DNA from: DASUCS01 sp041166385 | Lineage (GTDB): Bacteria; Actinomycetota; Acidimicrobiia; Acidimicrobiales; JACDCH01 | Direction: 5' to 3' | Assembly: GCA_041166385.1 (NCBI GenBank) | Contig: JBEEFW010000103.1 | Span: 1 to 64,000 of the forward strand | Length of the DNA stretch: 64,000 nt | In this document: positions 57,837 through 64,000 of the stretch, one piece after another | Numbering within the stretch: position 1 is the stretch's first letter | How the letters are laid out: each line of letters begins with the position of its first letter | The notes under the pieces: model-generated | Told to the model about the DNA's origin: nothing | Database searches by the model: none | The model's input: only the letters and a program-made list of their open reading frames with translations | Made by a program: the position numbers and the translations under genes

Positions 57837-58625
57837 TCAGGCGCGTAGCGCGGCGGCCGTCGCGTCGTCGGCGGGCAGGAACGCTTCGATCGACAGCTCG
57901 GCGAGCGTGATGTCCACCGCGGTGCCGAAGGTGGTGACGGTGCTGAGGAAGACGAGCTCGCGGTCGCCGGCACGAAGACGCAACGGCACGGCGAGCGCGC
58001 CGGCGTCTTCGCTCTCGGCATGGGCCTCGTCGTCGGCCACACCCGGGTAGCCGCGCAGCTCGTCGAACAACTCGCCCACGGCTGCGTCGCGCGTCAACAC
58101 GAACTGGCGGCGCAGGCGATGCAGCAGGTGGGCGCTCCACTCCGAGAAGTTCGCGATGCGCGGCGCGAGCCCGTTTGGATGGAGCGACAGGCGCAACACG
58201 TTCACCGGCGGCGCGAGCAACTCCTCGGACACACCGGCCATCAAGGCCATCACGCTCTTGTTCGCGGCGACGAGCTCCCACATGCGGTTGACGACGAGCG
58301 CGGGATAGGGATCGTGCGACGCGAGCACTCGGTCGACGATCTCGCGTACTGGCTTCATGGCCGCCGCGTCGAAGTCAGTCGCTGCATATGCGGGCGCATG
58401 CCCCGCGGCGAGCAGGAGTGGGTTGCGCTCGCGCAATGGCACGTCGAGCTCCTCCGCAAGGTGCAGCACCATCTCCCTGCTCGGCCGTGATCGGCCGGTC
58501 TCGATGAAGCTGATGTGGCGCGTCGACACGCCGGCGAGGCCGGCGAGCTCGAGCTGGCTCAGGTGACGTCGTTGGCGCCACTCCCGGAGCAGTTCGCCGA
58601 CGTTCGGTCGCAAGGGTCGGTCCAC
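57837..58625 (-). CDS. XRE-family regulator with MmyB-like ligand domain
   Basis: 262 residues. The N-terminal helix-turn-helix at about residues 10-65 is LREWRQRRHLSQLELAGLAG then TRHISFIETGRSRPSRE. The C-terminal domain (PYPALVVNRMWELVAANKSV and LRLSLHPNGLAPRIANFSEW) is the PAS-like MmyB fatty-acid-binding domain. These regulators usually control one adjacent divergent gene; here that is the SnoaL-like protein, 89 nt away. Confidence 0.92.
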   Translation of the reverse strand: MDRPLRPNVGELLREWRQRRHLSQLELAGLAGVSTRHISFIETGRSRPSREMVLHLAEELDVPLRERNPLLLAAGHAPAYAATDFDAAAMKPVREIVDRVLASHDPYPALVVNRMWELVAANKSVMALMAGVSEELLAPPVNVLRLSLHPNGLAPRIANFSEWSAHLLHRLRRQFVLTRDAAVGELFDELRGYPGVADDEAHAESEDAGALAVPLRLRAGDRELVFLSTVTTFGTAVDITLAELSIEAFLPADDATAAALRA

Positions 58626-58714
58626 GGTGGGCTCACCGTATCGACGTGGCCGTAGGGGCTGCGATTACCTCACACGTCATCGCTTTCGGCCACGCGGTCC
58701 GTCATCGTCGAGGC

Positions 58715-59089
58715 ATGGACAACTTGAACACCACCATCACCACGTATCTCGAGATGTTGAACGAGACCGACAACGACCGGCGAGCCGAGCTCGTCGCACA
58801 GGTATGGGCCGAGGACGGCTGCTGGATCGATCCGCCCTTCGAAGCCGAGGGTCATCCCGCGATCAACGACGCCATCGGCGGCGTGCAGCAGCAGTTCGAA
58901 GGTTCGTCGTTCCGGCAGGTGAGTGGGGTCGACGCCCACCACGACCTGTTCCGGTTCGCGTGGGAGCTGGTCGGCGCGGACGGCAACGTCATCGTCGCCG
59001 GCATCGACGTCGGTCAGGTCGCTGACGACGGACGCTTCCTCCGCATCACCGGCTTCCTCGGCCCCCTCCCCGACGTCGAAGCCGCCTGA
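58715..59089 (+). CDS. SnoaL-like (NTF2-fold) protein
   Basis: 124 residues from ATG 58715, with GAGG just upstream; a longer frame from 58646 lacks a ribosome site. NTF2-like pattern: YLEMLNETDNDRRAELVAQV, WAEDGCWIDPPFEAEGHPAI and RFLRITGFLGPLPD. Small polyketide-cyclase/isomerase-like fold; substrate unknown. It is the probable target of the divergent MmyB-type regulator, which often pairs with a single NTF2 or SDR gene. Ends before a very strong hairpin. Confidence 0.86.
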   Translation: MDNLNTTITTYLEMLNETDNDRRAELVAQVWAEDGCWIDPPFEAEGHPAINDAIGGVQQQFEGSSFRQVSGVDAHHDLFRFAWELVGADGNVIVAGIDVGQVADDGRFLRITGFLGPLPDVEAA

Positions 59090-59107
59090 CCCCCGACCCC
59101 GACGAAT

Positions 59108-59149
59108 TCCCACTCATCCGTACACAGAATTGTGTACGGATGAGTGGGA
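59108..59149. terminator. Perfect 19-bp convergent hairpin
   Basis: TCCCACTCATCCGTACACA, a GAAT loop, then its exact reverse complement to 59149. It sits between the SnoaL-like stop (59089) and the convergent lipoprotein stop (59162), with a short T run on one side (ATTT). It is the strongest hairpin in the window and should end transcription in both directions. Confidence 0.75.
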
Positions 59150-59161
59150 TTTGCCGTCGCG

Positions 59162-60181
59162 TCACGCGGACGTGATTCGGTAGATCGTGCCGGTGGTCCA
59201 GTCGGCGACATAGAGCGCGTTGTCGGGGCCGACGATCACCGGCACCGGGTTCGTCATCCCCGTGAGCAACGTGGTGACACTGCCGGTGTACGTCGAGCCC
59301 GACTTCGCGAGCGTGACCTGTTGCACCGTGCCGGTCGTCCACTCGGCGACGATCGCGTTGCCGTTCCAGATCGCCACGCCGCTGACGGCGGCGTGCTTGT
59401 CGAGCTCGGCGACCGGTGCCGGCACTGCGGCGCACGCCGCGCCGCCCTGGCCGTAGCACTCTGGGAAGCCCCACGACTGGCCGTGCTGCACAACCGCCAG
59501 CCAATCGCCGGGCGTCGCGTCTCCGAGGTCGTCGCGCTGGTTCATCGTCACGAACAGATCGCTCGTGCCCGGGAAGTACGCGAGCCCGATCGGGGCGCGG
59601 ATGCCCGTGGCATCCACACGGAGATCGGTGCCGTCGGGCAGGAACGACACCACTGCTCCCGAGTACTCGATCGTGGGCGTGCAGTGATCGCACGGCGCGG
59701 AGATCCCGAGCTGCATCCGTCCGTCGGGCGCGAGCGCGATGCCGTTCACCTCGCCGACACCCGATGGCAGCGCCACGACGGTGCGCTTCGAAGCGAACGT
59801 CGATCCATCGAACCCGCTGTAGGCGTCGACGGTTTCCTTCGATGCGACGTACAACGATTGCTGGTACCAGAGCAGCCCGAGTGCAGTGTGCAGTCCGGTC
59901 GCGACCTGGGCGGGCGCCGCGCCTGAACTCGCGATGAGGTAGACGCCGTCATTGCCGGAGTCGCTGTAGTCCGCGGTCGCCACCCAGAGTCGCCCGTCGT
60001 CGTCGAACGCGAAGGCCGCCGCATTCGCCACGCCGCTCGCATAGACCGCGGCGGTGAGCATCGAGGGTCCGGCGAGTCCGGCGCCGATGTCGCCAGATTG
60101 CGACGACGACGACGACACGCTTCCGCCGCAACCCGCGGCCAACAGCAGGCAGATCGCCACCGCCGCCAGCGCATCCTTCAT
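59162..60181 (-). CDS. Lipoprotein beta-propeller, PQQ-sugar-dehydrogenase-like
   Basis: 339 residues from ATG 60181. Lipoprotein signal AICLLLAAGCGGS with Cys near residue 18, followed by a Ser-rich linker. The body resembles the soluble glucose dehydrogenase/sorbosone dehydrogenase propeller: AFAFDDDGRLWVATADY, VNGIALAPDGRMQLGI, GLAYFPGTSDLFVTMNQRDD and NPVPVIVGPDNALYVADWTT. The PQQ-binding residues cannot be confirmed by eye, so enzymatic function is uncertain. Anchored on the outer face of the membrane. Confidence 0.85.
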   Translation of the reverse strand: MKDALAAVAICLLLAAGCGGSVSSSSSQSGDIGAGLAGPSMLTAAVYASGVANAAAFAFDDDGRLWVATADYSDSGNDGVYLIASSGAAPAQVATGLHTALGLLWYQQSLYVASKETVDAYSGFDGSTFASKRTVVALPSGVGEVNGIALAPDGRMQLGISAPCDHCTPTIEYSGAVVSFLPDGTDLRVDATGIRAPIGLAYFPGTSDLFVTMNQRDDLGDATPGDWLAVVQHGQSWGFPECYGQGGAACAAVPAPVAELDKHAAVSGVAIWNGNAIVAEWTTGTVQQVTLAKSGSTYTGSVTTLLTGMTNPVPVIVGPDNALYVADWTTGTIYRITSA

Positions 60182-60294
60182 GGTCGGCGAGCATGAGCGG
60201 GCGACCTTGGCGCGCGCTGTGACCCACCTGAGAAGCAACTCTCGGGGCATTCATTCATCCGACTCTCAGCCAATCCACAGCTTGGATCGCCATC

Positions 60295-61542
60295 GTGTGT
60301 GGCATGCCGATTCCGATGCCTGCCGCGCCGCCCTACGCACCATTGCCTTCGCCGCCGTGGATCGACGAGCAACCGCCGCCTCCGCCGGCGCCGCCGGCGC
60401 CGCCCGCGCCGCAGCCGCCACCTCGCCGGCGCCGCGGGCGCGCCGCGGCGATCGTCGTGGCGCTGGCACTGCTCTTCGGGGGCATCGGGCTCGAGCTCGG
60501 TGGCGCGTTGTTCGGCACGTCGACTGCCACTCGTTCCACGGCCGCGACTGCGGCGGCGACCGGAAGCAATGCCACGCTGCCAACCGTCGGCGCGTCGCCG
60601 CCGGCCTCCGGTGCGACGGGCACTGGCGCGAGCCTGACCGCTGACGAGATCGCGGCGAAGGTCGATCCTTCCGTCGTCAACATCACCACCACGCTGGCCA
60701 ACGGAACCGCCGCCGGCACGGGCATGGTGCTCACCTCGTCAGGCCTCGTGCTGACCAACAACCACGTCATCGCCGATTCCACGGAGATCCGCGTGCAGGT
60801 CAACGGCACCGGTCCGATCTATGCCGCCACCGTGGTCGGCTACGACATCAGCAATGACGTCGCCGTGATCCAGATGCAGGGGGCATCGAACCTGCAGCCG
60901 ATCGCGGTCGGCGACTCGTCGAAGGTTGCAGAGCGTGATGCGGTTGTCGCCCTCGGCAACGCGCTCGGCAAAGGTGGTACACCGGCGATCGCCCAAGGCT
61001 CGGTCACCGCGCTCGATCAGACGATCACCGCGGGAGACCCGACCGGTCCCTCGCAGACGCTCACTGGGCTCATCGAGATCAACGCACCGCTCGTGCCCGG
61101 CGACTCGGGTGGTCCGCTGGTGAACTCGGCGGGCCAGGTGATCGGGATGAACGCGGCGGCTTCGCAGCAGAACCGGCGCGGCACGAGCGACGCATTCGCG
61201 ATCCCGATCAACAAGGCGCTCGACATCGCCCGACAGATCACGTCCGGGCAGAGCTCGGCAACGGTGCACATCGGTGGGCGCGCCTTGCTCGGCGTGCAGG
61301 TGCAACAGGGTCAGGGCGCCACCGTCGCGGGCGTCCAGCCCGGAAGCCCGGCTGAGTCTGCAGGTCTCGTGGCCGGAGACGTGATCGTCGCCGTCGGCAA
61401 CACCACCATCACGGCCGTGTCAGACGTGACTGGTGCGCTCAACAGCTACCACCCCGGTGACAAGGTGGACATCGGGTGGATCGACGCAGGTGGCCAGCAC
61501 CACGCTGCGACGGTGCAGCTCATCGAGGGGCCACCGGCGTGA
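60295..61542 (+). CDS. HtrA/DegP-like S1C serine protease with PDZ domain
   Basis: 415 residues from GTG 60295; ATG 60304 is an alternative. A proline-rich cytoplasmic segment, then one helix (AAAIVVALALLFGGIGLELG) at about residues 51-72. The trypsin-like domain has His in LTNNHVIADS, Asp in SNDVAVIQM and Ser in LVPGDSGGPLVN. A C-terminal PDZ domain starts ALLGVQVQQG. The triad is complete, so it is a membrane-anchored extracytoplasmic protease like mycobacterial PepD/HtrA. The proline-rich tail may bind partners or the cell wall. Confidence 0.94.
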   Translation: MCGMPIPMPAAPPYAPLPSPPWIDEQPPPPPAPPAPPAPQPPPRRRRGRAAAIVVALALLFGGIGLELGGALFGTSTATRSTAATAAATGSNATLPTVGASPPASGATGTGASLTADEIAAKVDPSVVNITTTLANGTAAGTGMVLTSSGLVLTNNHVIADSTEIRVQVNGTGPIYAATVVGYDISNDVAVIQMQGASNLQPIAVGDSSKVAERDAVVALGNALGKGGTPAIAQGSVTALDQTITAGDPTGPSQTLTGLIEINAPLVPGDSGGPLVNSAGQVIGMNAAASQQNRRGTSDAFAIPINKALDIARQITSGQSSATVHIGGRALLGVQVQQGQGATVAGVQPGSPAESAGLVAGDVIVAVGNTTITAVSDVTGALNSYHPGDKVDIGWIDAGGQHHAATVQLIEGPPA

Positions 61543-61549
61543 CGCCGAG

Positions 61550-61963
61550 TCAGCGCCGAGTGAGGATGATCACCGGGATCTGGCGCGTCGTCTTCTTCTC
61601 GTAGTCGGCGAACCCGGGCATGGCTGCCTTCTGCTTGGACCAGATGCGTTCGCGTTCGTCGCCCTCCGCGACGCGCGCCGTGACCGGAACGGTCTCCGTG
61701 CCGACCTCGACGGTCGTCTCCGGATGGGCGACGAGGTTGTGGTACCAGTCGGGGTTCGTCGGCTGGCCGCCTTTGGATGCGAACACGGCGTAGCCATCGT
61801 CGAGCGGTTGGTACACCACTGGGTTCACACGCTCGGCGCCGCTCCTCGCACCTGTGCTGTGGAGCAGCAGCATCGGCGCTCCCGCGAAACCGCCACCGAC
61901 CTTGCCGTCGTTCGCGCGGAACTCGTCGATGATGTCCTGGTTGAAATCTCGTACTTCGGGCAC
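61550..61963 (-). CDS. F420-dependent Ddn-like nitroreductase-family protein
   Basis: 137 residues from GTG 61963 (VPEVRDFNQDIIDEFRANDG); the longer frame is antisense of the next gene. Split-barrel motifs GAPMLLLHSTGARSGAERVN and NPDWYHNLVAHPETTVEVG are the deazaflavin-dependent nitroreductase (Ddn/Rv3547-like) signature. It reduces quinones or nitro compounds using F420H2. Another F420-type enzyme lies at 29.7 kb. Convergent with the protease by 8 nt. Confidence 0.93.
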   Translation of the reverse strand: MPEVRDFNQDIIDEFRANDGKVGGGFAGAPMLLLHSTGARSGAERVNPVVYQPLDDGYAVFASKGGQPTNPDWYHNLVAHPETTVEVGTETVPVTARVAEGDERERIWSKQKAAMPGFADYEKKTTRQIPVIILTRR

Positions 61964-62013
61964 GGCCGGCAGGCTACGGAGCCGCTGTGTGAGTTCCTCC
62001 CGACGCCGGAAGG

Positions 62014-62697
62014 TCACTCGTCGATGCGAACCACGGCGGGACAGAACGGACCGAACGTGAACGCCGGCAACACCTGCTCGCCGTCGCCTTCCCAATGCAT
62101 CGCGCGCAGCTGCTCGACGCTGCGCCGACCCGTCATCGCCCGCAACAAGTCGAATGCGTTGCCGTTCAGCACGACGGGCCCCTTGGAATCGCCGAATGCC
62201 GCGCCGTCGGTCGTGCGCACGCGCACCGCGACGCCTTGCGCCGCTGCGGACGCGACGAAAACGGCAACGAGGAATCCAAACCCGATCTGCACGGCATCGG
62301 AATCTCGAGCACCTGGGGCATCGAGCGCGCCGCGCAGGTCGTGTTCGTGCGTGACGATGTCGGCCACCGCTTGCCGGCCGGTGTCGCCGATGGGGTCGAG
62401 CAGCGCTTCGAACTCGGGCGCTTGCTGACTCCACTCACCGAGCATGTCGGTGATCGATCGGTGACGACGGGACGCGACCTGGGCCGCGGTCCACGGGTCG
62501 GTGGCCACGCCATCCAGTCGCCCCGCGAGCGCGTCGTCGACGACCCCGACAACGTGGGCGACGACGTCGTGCACCGACCACTCGGGGCACGCCGGCACCG
62601 GGGCCGCCGCACGTTCTGCGTCGAGCGCACCCGTCAGCTCGGCGATCCGCGCCCGGCACCCGGCATACGCGTCGGCAACCTCCCCCACGGCGCGCAC
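62014..62697 (-). CDS. Mycothiol-dependent maleylpyruvate-isomerase-family protein
   Basis: 227 residues. DinB/MDMPI helical bundle: VPACPEWSVHDVVAHVVGVV at about residue 34 and VTHEHDLRGAL near 115 give the metal-binding His pattern. The C-terminal MDMPI domain follows from about 140 (VAVRVRTTDGAAFG). Members use mycothiol as cofactor or have unknown reactions; a true maleylpyruvate isomerase would need gentisate-pathway neighbours, which are absent. It follows the small Thr-rich gene by 47 nt on the same strand. Confidence 0.88.
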   Translation of the reverse strand: MRAVGEVADAYAGCRARIAELTGALDAERAAAPVPACPEWSVHDVVAHVVGVVDDALAGRLDGVATDPWTAAQVASRRHRSITDMLGEWSQQAPEFEALLDPIGDTGRQAVADIVTHEHDLRGALDAPGARDSDAVQIGFGFLVAVFVASAAAQGVAVRVRTTDGAAFGDSKGPVVLNGNAFDLLRAMTGRRSVEQLRAMHWEGDGEQVLPAFTFGPFCPAVVRIDE

Positions 62698-62743
62698 GCT
62701 AGCCGTGCACTCGCTCGAGGCGCTGTGCCCCGTGGACTTCGGG

Positions 62744-63028
62744 CTAGCTGCCCTTGGTCGTGGTGTTGGCGCGTTTCCTCGTCGTTGCGGCCTTGGCCGT
62801 CGATGCTGCTGTCGAGGTCGACGAGGAAGTCGAGGCGACGGTCGTCGTGGTCTCGCCCGCGGCCGTGGTGTCGGCGGCGGCGGTCGCGACGGTCGTGGTG
62901 GTTGCCGGTGTGTTGGCCGCCAGCCATCCGGTCATCAGCACCATGCCAGTCGCGCCGGTCGCGCCGGTGATGCGGCGGGCCCGTCGAGCCGGATGGGGTC
63001 TGCGCCGTTTGCTCTCCATGGGCGTCAT
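62744..63028 (-). CDS. Small Thr-rich membrane protein, possibly a remnant FMN-binding partner
   Basis: 94 residues from ATG 63028 with GAGGT upstream; ATG 63019 is an alternative. A basic N-terminus (MESKRRRPHPARRARR), one short hydrophobic segment (TGATGATGMVLMTGWLA), and then about 55 residues almost entirely Thr, Ala and Ser. The layout matches the N-terminal anchor and linker of FMN-binding proteins encoded beside ferric-reductase-like and ApbE genes. Here the gene stops before any FMN-binding domain or flavinylation motif. Either an eroded gene or a stand-alone surface peptide. Confidence 0.6.
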   Translation of the reverse strand: MTPMESKRRRPHPARRARRITGATGATGMVLMTGWLAANTPATTTTVATAAADTTAAGETTTTVASTSSSTSTAASTAKAATTRKRANTTTKGS

Positions 63029-63043
63029 TGTGGGACCTCGATC

Positions 63044-63592
63044 TCAAAGCACGCTGGGAGCACGCTGTGCATCCGCGTCAAGAATACGCAAGGCGGTGAG
63101 CCCGCCGACCGCGGCTGTGACGACGATGAAGGCGGCTCGCAGGAGGAAGGTGTCCTTGTCGGTGCCCGCGGTCACGCCGTGCGCCGTACCCAGGATGAAG
63201 AGGGGGAAGCTGAGGTAGTGCGTCGCGCGCCAGGCGCGTTTCGGGAGGCGCTTCCGCAAAAGCGACGTGATCTCCACCGCGAGTAGTAGGTAGAACGCGA
63301 TCACGCCCCACGCGACGGCCGCGGGGCGATAGCTGCTCGTGAACGGCACGAGCAGTTCCGTGAGACCGAAGCTGATGTACGAATCGAGCACCAGCGACGC
63401 GACGTGAATGCCAGTGAACACAAGCGCGGCGCCGCCGACGAAACGGTGGAGGTCGAGTAGCCAGTTCGGGCGCGGCTTCGAGCCGAACGCCTTCGTGCTG
63501 AGCACCAAACCCCACACCACGCTGAAGGCGAGCATGGCCCACGCCGCGACCCCGCCGGAGCGGGCGACGTACCACCAGAGCTGGTTGTTCAC
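63044..63592 (-). CDS. Ferric-reductase-like transmembrane haem protein
   Basis: 182 residues from GTG 63592, GTGA overlap with the ApbE stop. Four to six helices: VARSGGVAAWAMLAFSVVWG, DLHRFVGGAALVFTGIHVAS, PAAVAWGVIAFYLLLAVEIT and THYLSFPLFILGTAHGVTAG. Histidines in LHRFVG, TGIHVA, THYLS and TAHGV are spaced as the b-haem ligands of the FRD family. It would pass electrons across the membrane to an external flavin acceptor. Operon with ApbE. Confidence 0.9.
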   Translation of the reverse strand: MNNQLWWYVARSGGVAAWAMLAFSVVWGLVLSTKAFGSKPRPNWLLDLHRFVGGAALVFTGIHVASLVLDSYISFGLTELLVPFTSSYRPAAVAWGVIAFYLLLAVEITSLLRKRLPKRAWRATHYLSFPLFILGTAHGVTAGTDKDTFLLRAAFIVVTAAVGGLTALRILDADAQRAPSVL

Positions 63593-64000
63593 GCGCCGAC
63601 TCCCGTGAATGCAGCGAATCCGTCGGACATCAGGACGTCGCCGCGATCGTCCACGACGAGCGCCGCCGTCTGGCGTTCGTCGACGAGGTCGAAGGCGCGG
63701 TCGGTTCCCCGCAACAACACGGCCTTCGCCAGCACCTCGGCGATCCACGCTTCACCGGCGACGACGGTGGCGAGCGTGATGTCGGTGGTGGACGGCAGCC
63801 CCGTATGCGGGTCGATCAAGTGGTGGCGCTCCTCGCCGCCGGCGACCCAACGACGCTTCAACGTCGTCGATGTCGCGATGGCGCCGTACTCCAGGCCGAC
63901 GCGCGCGATCGGATCGTCGAACCAGGGATGCTCGACGGCGACCGTCCAACTGCCGTCGGAGGACCTACCCAGGACGCGGAGGTCACCGCCGAGGTTGATG
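63589..64000 (-). CDS. apbE: FAD:protein FMN transferase (ApbE), 5' end outside window
   Basis: The C-terminal 136 codons are present, entering at the right edge with INLGGDLRVLGRSSDGSW. Family motifs: LEYGAIATSTTLKRRWVAGG and the metal/FAD site HHLIDPHTGLPS. The N-terminal half lies beyond position 64000. ApbE attaches FMN to a Thr/Ser of partner proteins outside the membrane; no FMN-binding acceptor domain is encoded in this window. Coupled to the ferric-reductase-like gene. Confidence 0.93.
   Translation of the reverse strand, partial: INLGGDLRVLGRSSDGSWTVAVEHPWFDDPIARVGLEYGAIATSTTLKRRWVAGGEERHHLIDPHTGLPSTTDITLATVVAGEAWIAEVLAKAVLLRGTDRAFDLVDERQTAALVVDDRGDVLMSDGFAAFTGVGA

Noticed and set aside
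60400..60440. Proline-rich repeat-like codons near the protease N-terminus, considered as a tandem DNA repeat
   Set aside because: It is an ordinary Pro/Ala-rich coding segment preceding the membrane anchor, typical of actinobacterial HtrA-like proteins.
60054..60644. Plus-strand 196-residue frame across the lipoprotein and protease starts
   Set aside because: It crosses two well-supported genes in shadow frames and shows no protein-like pattern.
62754..63218. Plus-strand 154-residue frame with hydrophobic Val/Ala runs
   Set aside because: It mirrors the Thr/Ala-rich minus-strand gene at 62744, which has a ribosome site and fits the ApbE locus context.
1..64000. Mobile elements, CRISPR arrays, tRNA or rRNA genes
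   Set aside because: Looked for on both strands by eye; no transposase, integrase, spaced repeats, cloverleaf or rRNA-like conserved stretch was recognised.

Overview
This 64 kb window is high-GC, densely packed chromosomal DNA from an actinobacterium. The lineage call is inference. Direct pointers are frequent GTG starts, 1- to 11-base ATGA/GTGA overlaps between consecutive genes, F420-type enzymes (a luciferase-like oxidoreductase and a Ddn-type reductase), a mycothiol-type maleylpyruvate-isomerase-fold protein, an EthA-like monooxygenase and a cobalt-type nitrile hydratase. The overall gene repertoire resembles Acidimicrobiia (Ilumatobacter-like) or a distant Mycobacteriales relative. I see no tRNA, rRNA, CRISPR array, transposase, phage gene or integrase. 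The window reads as ordinary core/accessory chromosome rather than a mobile island.

Layout. 1-9.4 kb: a truncated ECF42 sigma factor with its DGPF/YCII partner and a good candidate ECF42 promoter, a methyltransferase, pirin, a LuxR/TPR regulator, an FAD oxidoreductase, a divergent HxlR/MFS pair and a zinc/iron-cluster type protein. 9.4-13.3 kb: two divergent c-di-GMP proteins (PAS-GGDEF and PAS-GGDEF-EAL). 13.3-19.9 kb: a TetR regulator divergent from a five-gene oxidation unit (metal-dependent hydrolase, EthA-like monooxygenase, SDR, amidohydrolase, MFS exporter). 19.9-33.3 kb: short units of lipid/aromatic-type catabolism (two CoA-transferases, phytanoyl-CoA-type dioxygenase, SDRs, EthD proteins, F420 oxidoreductase, DsbA-like isomerase, NadD-like transferase), three conserved genes of unknown function, and a MarR/YceI pair.

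33.3-38.5 kb (minus): a five-gene unit for non-phosphorylative L-fucose-type sugar oxidation (epoxide hydrolase, SDR, L-fuconate dehydratase, a solute-binding-fold protein without a signal peptide, aldo-keto reductase). 38.5-41.3 kb: two amidohydrolases. 41.4-49.1 kb: a coupled five-gene unit with a branched-chain-amino-acid-type ABC importer whose two ATPases are fused and whose two permeases are fused, followed by a GldA-like ATPase and a GldF-GldG fusion. 49.2-54.2 kb: a second coupled unit with a membrane-tethered glutamate-cysteine-ligase-like protein, an acyl-CoA synthetase, and nitrile hydratase beta, alpha and activator. 54.3-64 kb: an LVIVD-repeat protein, a small membrane protein, amtB-glnK with a GlnR-like box, an XRE/MmyB regulator with a SnoaL protein, a lipoprotein beta-propeller, an HtrA-like protease, a Ddn-like reductase, an MDMPI protein, and a ferric-reductase-like/ApbE locus running off the end.

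Two cross-cutting signals stand out. First, many start codons are preceded by TANNNT at 6-8 nt, the pattern expected of leaderless mRNAs; several genes were re-started on this basis. Second, the same 14-bp palindrome (GTTGAT-N2-ATCAAC) lies twice between YceI and MarR and once, slightly degenerate, upstream of pirin 23 kb away. The only stretch over 300 bases without a confident gene is 55759-56211. It holds the GlnR-like box and a probable small membrane protein.
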